Below, piece after piece: positions 17,080 to 24,560 of a DNA stretch of 64,000 bases (positions are counted from its first letter, which is position 1; each line of letters starts with the position of its first letter). Below the pieces are notes generated by a model. It searched no databases, had not been told where the DNA came from, and worked only from the letters and a program-made list of their open reading frames with translations. A program made the translations under genes and the position numbers. The stretch is from contig CALUWA010000005.1 of NCBI GenBank assembly GCA_944324365.1, positions 51,896 through 115,895 on the forward strand. Reading direction: 5' to 3'. This DNA comes from Candidatus Gastranaerophilales bacterium (GTDB lineage Bacteria > Cyanobacteriota > Vampirovibrionia > Gastranaerophilales > Gastranaerophilaceae).

Positions 17080-18204
17080 ATGACTTTAATTAATAAAATA
17101 GTACAAAACGTCGAACACAAAGTTTTGAATGCCGGAAATAGCGTGTCATCAAAAGTGGAACAACATGCTGCAGAAAAAACAGAAAACATACTTTTGAAAA
17201 CTCCGCAGGCGGATGTATTTCAACCAATTAAATATAAAAAAGCAAAGTCTATGGAAGAGGCAGTAGAATATGCAAAAAAAATATTAAAAATAAAAAACTT
17301 TGATGTTGAGTTCCTTGATATTGCTAATCAAGTTAATTTAAGTATTACAAGAGCACTAAACAGAACCCGGGGGAAAATTACAGTCCCGGATAATGTATTC
17401 TTTGCAAAGGTAACAGCGTCAAAAGGTATTAAAGTTCCGTTATGTGATATGTTCATGTATTATGATATTAAAAAGAATAAATATGCTTCAAGAACACTTG
17501 TTTTAAACAAAAACAACTATGATGTACTTGATAATGCAATTGCAGCTTTTATAAATAAATACAATAATAACGGACAAATTACAAAAGATAGCAAAAATTT
17601 TGACAGAATAAATATTTTCTGCAAATACAAGTATGAAGATACACTTAACCGTTACTACCGCCTGTTTCAGCAGGGTAAATTAACCCTTAAGGCCAAACAG
17701 GATTTTACATCATTATTATTTCAGGCGCAGGAACGGGAAAATCGTTTGGTGTACGAAATATTCTGCGATAATGATTTGCGCTTAAAATACGGAGCAAAAG
17801 CCGGAATTCCCGGGGATTTAAACAATATATCCATAATGGATTTTCAGGAAGGTATCCGCCCGTATTTATTAAAGCTCAAAACGAAATACCATACAGCTTT
17901 CGAGCCAAACATTCAAACCAAAACAGCAATTGGATTTGAAAGTGCTATATTTCATGAATTGGGGCATAACTGGCATAGCCGCCAGATTACTCCGCCTGAA
18001 AGTACTAATTTTACCAATCCGGCATCAATTTCAAATGAAGATTTGAAAGCTGCCACGAAAGTTTCTGATTATGCTGAAACAAATGCAGAAGAATGTCTTG
18101 CGGAAATCATAAAGGGTCTGCTTTCAGGCGACAAATATTCCGATGATATAATAGAGTTCGGCAACAAAATAACAAACGGAAAACTTAGCAGTCTGTTCGG
18201 TTAA
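17080..18204 (+). CDS. Putative zinc metalloprotease (HExxH), effector-like
   Basis: 374 residues. The zinc-binding signature HELGHNWH lies at ~292-299, followed ~38 residues on by DYAETNAEECLAEII, which would give the third ligand Glu as in gluzincins of the anthrax-lethal-factor type (HExxH ... YAxTNxxExFAE). The first ~280 residues are uncharacterised, lysine-rich and helical, with an N-terminus (MTLINKIVQNVEHKVLNAG) similar in style to the two neighbouring unknown proteins. No signal peptide. The gene is 19 bases upstream of the HD-domain gene and surely cotranscribed. Protease activity is likely, substrate unknown. Confidence 0.65.
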   Translation: MTLINKIVQNVEHKVLNAGNSVSSKVEQHAAEKTENILLKTPQADVFQPIKYKKAKSMEEAVEYAKKILKIKNFDVEFLDIANQVNLSITRALNRTRGKITVPDNVFFAKVTASKGIKVPLCDMFMYYDIKKNKYASRTLVLNKNNYDVLDNAIAAFINKYNNNGQITKDSKNFDRINIFCKYKYEDTLNRYYRLFQQGKLTLKAKQDFTSLLFQAQERENRLVYEIFCDNDLRLKYGAKAGIPGDLNNISIMDFQEGIRPYLLKLKTKYHTAFEPNIQTKTAIGFESAIFHELGHNWHSRQITPPESTNFTNPASISNEDLKAATKVSDYAETNAEECLAEIIKGLLSGDKYSDDIIEFGNKITNGKLSSLFG

Positions 18205-18223
18205 AAGGAAATAAATATATTTT

Positions 18224-19285
18224 ATGGCAAAAATCAATGGCATAATTGGACTTTTAAAACGAATAACAAATTCCGGTACTATAAAAAACAGGATAGGATT
18301 GTCAACAGCTGTTTCAACATCACCTGTTTTTCATGGTAAAATATTAAAAGAAACAGTTGGGAGTACGGGCGACAGCGTGGTATTACAGAATACAAAATCA
18401 TTATTGAATACATTTTTGGACGGCAGCAAACCCGAAATAGAAAAAGTTTTCAGAACTTTTGATTTCGGGCAGTACGGCAGAGAAGGCATTCCGCTGAAAT
18501 ATCCGCGGAAACAATTCATGCAGGATATTGCCGAAACTCTGGCAGATACCACTATTGATGAACAAAGACAAGTTCTGTCAAAATTTAATTTAAAAATCGG
18601 ATACGGAGATATTGACGGCATTCCAAACTTGGCTGTCGGAGAATGCAAAACCGCTCAGGAAAAACAGATAAAAGGGCTTATAGAAAAATTTTACAGACAA
18701 AATGAAGCCGACGTTAAAGATACAAATGTTAAGCAGGCATTGGATTCTGTCGTAAAAGATTTTCCGGAATTTAATATGACAATCGGAAAAATTCAGCACC
18801 CGACTCATATTTATTCAGTGGATATTCATTCCCTGATAGTCTTGCAAAGCGCAATGAATAATCCTTTATACAAAAATCTGTCCGATGAAGGCAAAGAAGT
18901 GCTTAAACTTACGGCTTTGATGCATGATTTCGGCAAAAGAGGCAATATGATAACACCGGGGCACGCTATAGACAGCCGCAAGGAAGCAGAATTGCTTTTA
19001 AATAATTATAATTTTTCTCAAAAAATAAAAGAACGCGTCCTTAATCAAATTGAACATCATCACTGGTTTGAAAAATATAACACCGGTCAAATTAGTGCAG
19101 ATGATGTTGTAAAAATATTCAAAACAGAAGAAGATCTAAATATAGCCAAAATGCTCGCCAAGGGAGATTTTGAGGGAGTTCATCCGAGGTTTCACCTTGT
19201 GAGAATGAATCCGCAAAAAATATTAACTCAAGAAGAATTTGATAAGGAATTTGCCTCAAAAATGGTTCAAATCAAATATCATTAA
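18224..19285 (+). CDS. HD-domain phosphohydrolase-like protein, effector-like
   Basis: 353 residues. An HD domain occupies ~195-310: His in VDIHSLIVL, the HD pair in ALMHDFGKRG (~233-234), His in PGHAIDSRKEAELLL and IEHHHWF, in the metal-ligand order of HD hydrolases acting on nucleotides or phosphoesters. The first ~190 residues are unknown. N-terminus MAKINGIIGLLKRITNSG, no signal peptide. Probably in an operon with the metalloprotease upstream. Its stop overlaps the stop of lipA on the other strand by 4 bases. Confidence 0.65.
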   Translation: MAKINGIIGLLKRITNSGTIKNRIGLSTAVSTSPVFHGKILKETVGSTGDSVVLQNTKSLLNTFLDGSKPEIEKVFRTFDFGQYGREGIPLKYPRKQFMQDIAETLADTTIDEQRQVLSKFNLKIGYGDIDGIPNLAVGECKTAQEKQIKGLIEKFYRQNEADVKDTNVKQALDSVVKDFPEFNMTIGKIQHPTHIYSVDIHSLIVLQSAMNNPLYKNLSDEGKEVLKLTALMHDFGKRGNMITPGHAIDSRKEAELLLNNYNFSQKIKERVLNQIEHHHWFEKYNTGQISADDVVKIFKTEEDLNIAKMLAKGDFEGVHPRFHLVRMNPQKILTQEEFDKEFASKMVQIKYH

Positions 19286-20124
19286 ACCATTTCCGCCGCG
19301 CGGTAGGAACTTCTTACGAGCGGATTAATCTGGTAGTGCCTAATCCCGATTTTTTCAGCAAGTTTTTGTAATTCTTCAAACTCCTGCGGGGTATAATATT
19401 TCGCAACCTCAAGATGTTCTTTTGACGGCTGAATATACTGCCCTATTGTCACAATATCACAGCCCGCATCTTTTAAATCCAATAATGTTTCTTCTATTTG
19501 TTCCACAGTTTCCCCAAGCCCAACCATCAGCCCGGATTTGGCAGGGATATTACTGTTTGCTTTGACATATTTCAAAACATTCAAAGAACGTTCGTAATTC
19601 CCTTGCGGACGTGCGGTTTTGAACAAATCTCTTACGGTTTCTATATTATGGTTAAACACATCCGGATTAGCAAAAATTATTGTATTCAGTGCGTTTGCAT
19701 CACCTTTAAAGTCAGGAGTTAAGATTTCGATTTTTGTATCCGGGGAAAGTTTTCTGATTTCGGCAATACACTTTGCAAAATGTTCCGCACCGCCATCCGG
19801 CAGGTCATCCCGCGTAACCGACGTTATGACTGCATATTTCAGCCCTAAATCTTTCACGGCTTGCGCTATATGCAAAGGCTCATTCTCATCAAGCGGTTCC
19901 GGCTTTTGACAGGAAATATTGCAATAACGGCAGTTTCTTGTACAAACTGTTCCCATAATTAAAAAAGTTGCGGTATTTTTCGTGTAGCACTCATTTTTAT
20001 TCGGGCATCTTGCGTTTTCACAAACCGTGTTAAGACAGTGCTGTTTTAAAATATGTCTGACATTTTTTGTTGTATCCGTGTTAATAAGCGGTCTTTTCAG
20101 GTATTCCGGTAATCTTTTATGCAT
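19282..20124 (-). CDS. lipA: Lipoyl synthase (radical SAM)
   Basis: Inserts two sulfurs into protein-bound octanoyl groups to make lipoyl cofactors. 280 residues. Auxiliary cluster motif C-x4-C-x5-C is seen as CENARCPNKNEC, and the radical-SAM cluster CTRNCRYC follows; TSVTRDDLPDGGAEHF and the C-terminal VRSSYRAAE are diagnostic, the last containing the RSSY serine that ligates the auxiliary cluster. Neighbours a dihydrolipoamide dehydrogenase across a divergent intergenic region, matching a lipoate-dependent complex. Confidence 0.96.
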   Translation of the reverse strand: MHKRLPEYLKRPLINTDTTKNVRHILKQHCLNTVCENARCPNKNECYTKNTATFLIMGTVCTRNCRYCNISCQKPEPLDENEPLHIAQAVKDLGLKYAVITSVTRDDLPDGGAEHFAKCIAEIRKLSPDTKIEILTPDFKGDANALNTIIFANPDVFNHNIETVRDLFKTARPQGNYERSLNVLKYVKANSNIPAKSGLMVGLGETVEQIEETLLDLKDAGCDIVTIGQYIQPSKEHLEVAKYYTPQEFEELQKLAEKIGIRHYQINPLVRSSYRAAEMV

Positions 20125-20249
20125 ATTTTTATTATAAAACTACACAAAATAAAAACACATATGTTAAGATTTGGTAACATGTTGGCAATTTTTAGTCTTG
20201 AAATTCCTTTAAATAAATGTATAATGAAAATACAAAGGAGAGTCCTGAT

Positions 20250-20534
20250 ATGAAAAAAATTGCAATTATATTAAGTGTATTGTGCTTTGCTCCGGCTGCC
20301 TTTGCAGGCGGTACAGTATTGTATTCGTCTAATGTTGATATGGAAGCTTATTATGCAGCACAGCAGGCTAATATGGATGCTGCACAAGGTGCAACTGCAT
20401 CAAAAACATCAGAAAGAGAAGGAAAATTCCGCCTTGGTACGGAAAGAAATGACCCTAACTCATATTGGAATTTCGGAAGAATTAACTTCGGTTCCGGATT
20501 TTCATCAGAAGGAAGCAGTACAAAGAGATTTTAA
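20250..20534 (+). CDS. Small exported protein of unknown function
   Basis: 94 residues from the ATG at 20250, preceded by AAAGGAGAG. A clear signal peptide MKKIAIILSVLCFAPAAFA ends at an AFA|GG cleavage site. The mature part is short, polar and low-complexity (AAQQANMDAAQGATASKTSEREGKF, then WNFGRINFGSGFSSEGSSTKRF). No domain recognised. It ends 15 bases before lpd and is probably cotranscribed with it. Confidence 0.75.
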   Translation: MKKIAIILSVLCFAPAAFAGGTVLYSSNVDMEAYYAAQQANMDAAQGATASKTSEREGKFRLGTERNDPNSYWNFGRINFGSGFSSEGSSTKRF

Positions 20535-20549
20535 TACACAGGATACTTA

Positions 20550-21794
20550 ATGATATACGATATAGGAATTGTTGGTGCAGGTCCTGCCGGTTATACGGCG
20601 GCCCTGCACGCAGCTAAGAAGGGTTTGAGCGTAGTTTTATTTGAGAGAGATTGCATAGGCGGTGTGTGTCTTAACCGCGGATGTATTCCGACAAAAGCAG
20701 TTTTGCATAGCGCCGAAGTTTATAACGAACTTAAATGCGCTGAAAATTTGGGTATTGTGACATCCGATATTTCGCTGGATTTTCAAAAAGTTATGGAACG
20801 GAAAAATCAGATTGTCGAAAAACTCCGAAAATCTCTCGAGCTTATGATTAAAAACAGTAAAATAACCGTTATCAAAGCCGAGGCTTCTATAAAGGATAAA
20901 AACACAATTGCCGCAAACGGTGAAACTTATACCTGCCAAAAAATAATCTGCGCAACAGGCTCAGAACCGGGAACCTTTAAAGGTCTGGAATTTGATCATG
21001 AAAAAGTTTTAAGTTCCGATGACGTTCTGAATTTAACAGAGCTGCCCAAAAATATTGTAATCGTCGGTTCCGGCGCGATTGGCGTGGAATGGGCAAGAAT
21101 TTTTGCATCTTTCGGCACGGAAGTTACCGTTGTGGAAGCCGCAGAAAATCTTTTACCAGCCGCTGATATTGACGTTTCAAAACGTTTGGAGAGAATTTTT
21201 AAAACACAAAAAATAAATTTCCATAAAGGCAAATGTGTTGAAAAAATTGACCGCGGAGATATCTGCAAAATCCATCTTTCATCTGGCGAAATATTGGAGG
21301 CTGAAAAAGTACTTGTAGCTGTCGGCAGAAAAGTCAGCTGCAAAGAATGTATTGACGGCGTTGAATACATCGGAGATGTCTGCGGAGAAATCCAGCTTGC
21401 GCATTACGCAATAAAACAGGCCGCAGCTGTAGTTGACGGAATACCATTTGATAAGAATTTTATCCCGTCCGTTGTATACGGAAACCCTGAAATTGCCTGG
21501 TTTGGCAAACGGGAACAGGATTTGGAAAAAGGCAGCTATCAAAAATCCAATCTGCTGATTTCCGCCCTTGGCAAGTCACAGTGTGATAACGCTGTCGACG
21601 GGTTTATAAAAATCCTTTCGCAAGACGGACAGATAGCCGGTGCACATATAGTTTCAAAAGAAGCTTCTTCATTAATTCAACAGCTTATTATAGCTGCGCA
21701 AAACAAAATAGATGTCGATAAGCTTAAAGAAGTCTGTTTTGCGCATCCGACATATTCAGAAGGTATTTTTGAAGCCTTGTTTACCTTGCAGTAG
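20550..21794 (+). CDS. lpdA: Dihydrolipoamide dehydrogenase, shortened form
   Basis: FAD enzyme that reoxidises dihydrolipoyl groups of 2-oxoacid dehydrogenase or glycine-cleavage complexes. FAD motif GAGPAGYTAALHAAKKG, redox disulfide GGVCLNRGCIPTKA, NAD motif GSGAIGVEWARIF and the C-terminal catalytic HPTYSE (usual HPTLSE) are present. At 414 residues it is ~45 short of the family. The gap is visible after VGRKV: the usual segment NT...GV...G.I.VD...T...IYAIGD is collapsed to SCKECIDGVEYIGD. Both catalytic ends are intact, so it may still work. Alternatively a lipoamide-dehydrogenase paralogue with another partner. Confidence 0.85.
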   Translation: MIYDIGIVGAGPAGYTAALHAAKKGLSVVLFERDCIGGVCLNRGCIPTKAVLHSAEVYNELKCAENLGIVTSDISLDFQKVMERKNQIVEKLRKSLELMIKNSKITVIKAEASIKDKNTIAANGETYTCQKIICATGSEPGTFKGLEFDHEKVLSSDDVLNLTELPKNIVIVGSGAIGVEWARIFASFGTEVTVVEAAENLLPAADIDVSKRLERIFKTQKINFHKGKCVEKIDRGDICKIHLSSGEILEAEKVLVAVGRKVSCKECIDGVEYIGDVCGEIQLAHYAIKQAAAVVDGIPFDKNFIPSVVYGNPEIAWFGKREQDLEKGSYQKSNLLISALGKSQCDNAVDGFIKILSQDGQIAGAHIVSKEASSLIQQLIIAAQNKIDVDKLKEVCFAHPTYSEGIFEALFTLQ

Positions 21795-21897
21795 CATCAG
21801 TTATCTGAACATTACAGAAATTGTCATTGCTGTACATATTACATAACCCATGTTATGTGTATCTATCGACCACATACATAAGTTATGTAATTTATTT

Positions 21898-21942
21898 GTT
21901 CACTTTTTCTTTTTTGTTGCGAGGAAAAAAGAAAAAGTGAAC
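21898..21942. repeat. Perfect 18-bp hairpin
   Basis: GTTCACTTTTTCTTTTTT (21898-21915) and its exact complement at 21925-21942 around the loop GTTGCGAGG. Could terminate lpdA, but it resembles a hairpin at 39497-39543, so it is more likely part of a dispersed repeat. Confidence 0.7.
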
Positions 21943-22096
21943 CGAAAAAGAAAAACACGCAAAAGATTTCTGCGCTGCCTGCGGCATCGCTTTGACCGAA
22001 TGGATGTACGTTTTGTTCGCTTTGCTCACAAAATCTTTTAGGTTTTGCTATCGTGCTTACGCACACGCAAAACTGCTATCTGTTACTCACGTAAGT

Positions 22097-22209
22097 GAGT
22101 CAGGCGAACGTGCACGAAGTGCGATAGTGAGCCTTGAAAGAATTTGAGCTGAAAGCTCAAATAACATTTAGGCATTGAGCGTTAGCGAAATGCTGGGAAC
22201 GTTTGCGTG
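22097..22209 (+). repeat. Dispersed ~113-bp repeat, copy 1
   Basis: Contains CAGGCGAACGTGCACGAAG ... TTGAGCTGAAAGCTCAA ... GCATTGAGCGTTAGCGAAA. Nearly identical copies at 39369-39481 (plus) and 51844-51934 (minus). Each copy lies beside a copy of the palindromic repeat. Confidence 0.85.
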
Positions 22210-22237
22210 TTTTCTCTTTATTTGTGAGGCAAAGCAG

Positions 22238-22392
22238 ATTGTGAGCACAAGCGAAGCAATCCAGGAAAAAGATCGCGGACAAACCTTTGGTTTTCCGCGA
22301 TGACATGCGGCAGGCAAAATGTACCAAATCATGTCATCGCGCACTTGTTGCGCGATCTATGGATTGCTTCGTCGCAAGCTCCTCGCAATGAC
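22238..22392 (+). repeat. Dispersed ~160-bp palindromic repeat, copy 1
   Basis: Nested inverted repeats: GAAGCAATCC / GGATTGCTTC outside, GATCGCG / CGCGATC inside, TCCGCGATGACATG / CATGTCATCGCG at the core. Other copies at 39194-39355, 45841-45984 and 51950-52109; complete ones have CGTCATTGCGAG / CTCGCAATGACG ends. Confidence 0.85.
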
Positions 22393-22436
22393 GGTAAATG
22401 CGCTGCGTTATTTTACCAATCCAGGGAAAATATTCT

Positions 22437-22511
22437 GTTCCCTCCCCTGCTCAGGGAGGGCCAGGGCGGGGGACATTCCCCATCCCATCCTTTCCCAAGT
22501 AGGGGAAGGTG
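22437..22511. repeat. C/G-rich double-hairpin repeat
   Basis: CCCTCCCCTGCTCAGGGAGGG and CCTTTCCCAAGTAGGGGAAGG hairpins; a related pair in reversed order lies at 51728-51826. Non-coding. Confidence 0.65.
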
Positions 22512-22517
22512 TTTATT

Positions 22518-23078
22518 TTAACTATCAAACCAGTTTATAAGCGGCCGGATTTCTCCGCATTCAAGATTATATTTTTGAGCAAGCGGACTTCTTAAAATTG
22601 CATCTATATGCAGATTCTCCCTTATCGGATTATCAATCATTATTTCTTTTGTTTGAGGATTGTATATTTCGCTGTAATTCAAACCAAGATTTGTACAATT
22701 TGGAAGTTTAATCTGCCCATTATCCAGATACGCAAGCCCGAATACTCTGCAAGTTATACCCCTATACTCATATAAAGCGCAAGATTTATTGATTAAAAAC
22801 GGACATTGGTATTCAAAACGGACAGCCGTATTTTTTATTTTTTCCTGCTTTAGATTACTTATATTTTCTCTTATTATTTGTTTAACATCTTTTGGAAGAG
22901 TCAAAAACCCTCTCATAAGATATTCAGCTTCAAGCCGGGAAAAAGGATACTCTCCGGTTTCGCAGCAGTCCGTGCAGCCTTTTTTGCATTTTATATATTG
23001 CTTTTGTGAAGAAAAATATTCTTCCGCTTTTTTATCAAATTCCTTTAAAAAATTTTGGTATCTCTCAAGCATTCCCAT
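22518..23078 (-). CDS. YkgJ family cysteine-cluster protein
   Basis: 186 residues. The N-terminal cluster KCKKGCTDCC is the CxxxCxxCC signature of the YkgJ/UPF0153 family, thought to bind zinc or an iron-sulfur cluster; further cysteines (CPFLINKSCALYEYRGITCRVFG) complete the usual set. Physiological role is not established. ATG at 23078 has no clear ribosome site; an in-frame ATG two codons on is an alternative. It lies 36 bases downstream of tolC on the same strand. Confidence 0.85.
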   Translation of the reverse strand: MGMLERYQNFLKEFDKKAEEYFSSQKQYIKCKKGCTDCCETGEYPFSRLEAEYLMRGFLTLPKDVKQIIRENISNLKQEKIKNTAVRFEYQCPFLINKSCALYEYRGITCRVFGLAYLDNGQIKLPNCTNLGLNYSEIYNPQTKEIMIDNPIRENLHIDAILRSPLAQKYNLECGEIRPLINWFDS

Positions 23079-23114
23079 AAAAGCATTTTAGCATAAAAAG
23101 CCTGGATACAAGGA

Positions 23115-24560
23115 CTATTTCTTACTTTGTTTCTGGTTATCAAGTTCAACAATATCGCTCTCATTCACAAGATTTTTACCGATAGCCTTTTCAAGGGCTG
23201 CTTTTGACGTATTATACTGATATAAAGTGTCATAATATGCCAATTGTGCTTCCTGATATGTAATTTGCGCTTCACGAAGTTCAATCGGGCTGGCTTCCCC
23301 TACCCTGTATCTGCCGTAAGACAATTCATAGTTTTCTTTTGCCTGTTTGACCTGTAATATTGCAACCGGAATTTGTGCTTTCTTTTCATTCAAAGTCAGA
23401 AACGCGTTTTGAATTTCAAGATAAATCTGGTTTTGGGTATTTTGAGCATTGGCAAGTTCTTTGTCATATAAATATCTTGCTTCTTTTATCTCGTTACGGA
23501 TTAACATACCGTTAACTGTCGGAAAATTCAAATACCCACCAACATTATAACCATAATTGCTATTCCAGCTCTTACCGCCACGCTGATATTGACCTTCAAT
23601 CGAAATAGTCGGGAAATAAGATTTTTTAACAAGCTTGACAGTCTGTTTTGCACTTTCGACTTTTATTTCCGCAAGCTTTAATTCAGGTCTTGCTTCTCGC
23701 GCAATATCAACTGCTTGATTCAGGGTAATCTCAACCGGCACATAATCAAGGCGTTCCTGAACATTGTATTTATCAATAAAAGGAACTCCCATGATATTAT
23801 TCAGATTTGCAATGGCAAGATTTACGGCATTATCCGCCTGAATAAGTTTTAATTTTGAGTTGCTTAAATTAGCTTCCGCAATAGTTACATCAACTTTCGG
23901 GTTCATACCGATTTTGTAAAAAGCCTTTGCCTGGTCATAAAAAAGTTCAAATTTATGAACGGTATCTTCTGCAACTCTCTTATTTTCTATAGCAAGCTGT
24001 AATGCATAGTATGCATCCTTAGTCTGGTATATTACATCATTTATTGTACCTGTTAACGTTGCTTTATAGCCTTCATAATCCAATTTACGGATGGTTGCCT
24101 GATTTTGCGTTACTCCAAAGTCATATAACATCTGCTGTAAAGTAATTTGCCCGAGAACATAGTAATTAAATGTCAAGTTTCGTCCGAAAACATCAGATAA
24201 TTGCAATTGACGAATTCTTGTATACCCTGTCTGCCAGCTCAATTGCGGGAAATAATTTGCCCATACCTGTTTAATCCTCGCATCAGATGCCAAAGTATCC
24301 TGAAATGCCGCATTTATTTGAGGATTATTGCCAAGAGCAAGTTCGAGACACTTTTCCAATGTCATATCAACATTCTTTTGCACAGAACCTTCTATTGTAA
24401 TAGATTGTTCTTCTTTTGCAGGCTGTTTAGGAAGAACCTTTTCTGACGAAGGATATTCCTTTTCATTAATTTTATTGCCTATATCCTGCTTAATTTTTGC
24501 AAAAGACGGGATACAAGTTAATCCTAATATTAAAGTTAATGATATTATCTTTTTAAACAT
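23115..24560 (-). CDS. TolC family outer-membrane efflux protein
   Basis: 481 residues with a signal peptide (MFKKIISLTLILGLTCIPSFA). Two outer-membrane-efflux-protein repeats follow, with the typical long amphipathic helices (DARIKQVWANYFPQLSW; VGEASPIELREAQITYQEAQLAYYDTLYQYN). It forms the trimeric exit duct of the tripartite pump. Its ATG overlaps the stop of the RND gene in TAATG, so translation is coupled. Confirms an outer membrane. Confidence 0.93.
   Translation of the reverse strand: MFKKIISLTLILGLTCIPSFAKIKQDIGNKINEKEYPSSEKVLPKQPAKEEQSITIEGSVQKNVDMTLEKCLELALGNNPQINAAFQDTLASDARIKQVWANYFPQLSWQTGYTRIRQLQLSDVFGRNLTFNYYVLGQITLQQMLYDFGVTQNQATIRKLDYEGYKATLTGTINDVIYQTKDAYYALQLAIENKRVAEDTVHKFELFYDQAKAFYKIGMNPKVDVTIAEANLSNSKLKLIQADNAVNLAIANLNNIMGVPFIDKYNVQERLDYVPVEITLNQAVDIAREARPELKLAEIKVESAKQTVKLVKKSYFPTISIEGQYQRGGKSWNSNYGYNVGGYLNFPTVNGMLIRNEIKEARYLYDKELANAQNTQNQIYLEIQNAFLTLNEKKAQIPVAILQVKQAKENYELSYGRYRVGEASPIELREAQITYQEAQLAYYDTLYQYNTSKAALEKAIGKNLVNESDIVELDNQKQSKK

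Larger units (their letters stand above)
21795..22517. other. Repeat-rich non-coding region
   Basis: No gene is supported; short ORFs here are translations of repeats. It holds a perfect 18-bp hairpin (21898-21942), one copy of the ~113-bp repeat (22097-22209), one copy of the ~160-bp palindromic repeat (22238-22392) and a C/G-rich double-hairpin repeat (22437-22511). Confidence 0.75.

Noticed and set aside
21850..22521. Several ORFs of 60-75 codons in both strands
   Set aside because: All are translations of dispersed repeats and hairpins; none has a ribosome site.
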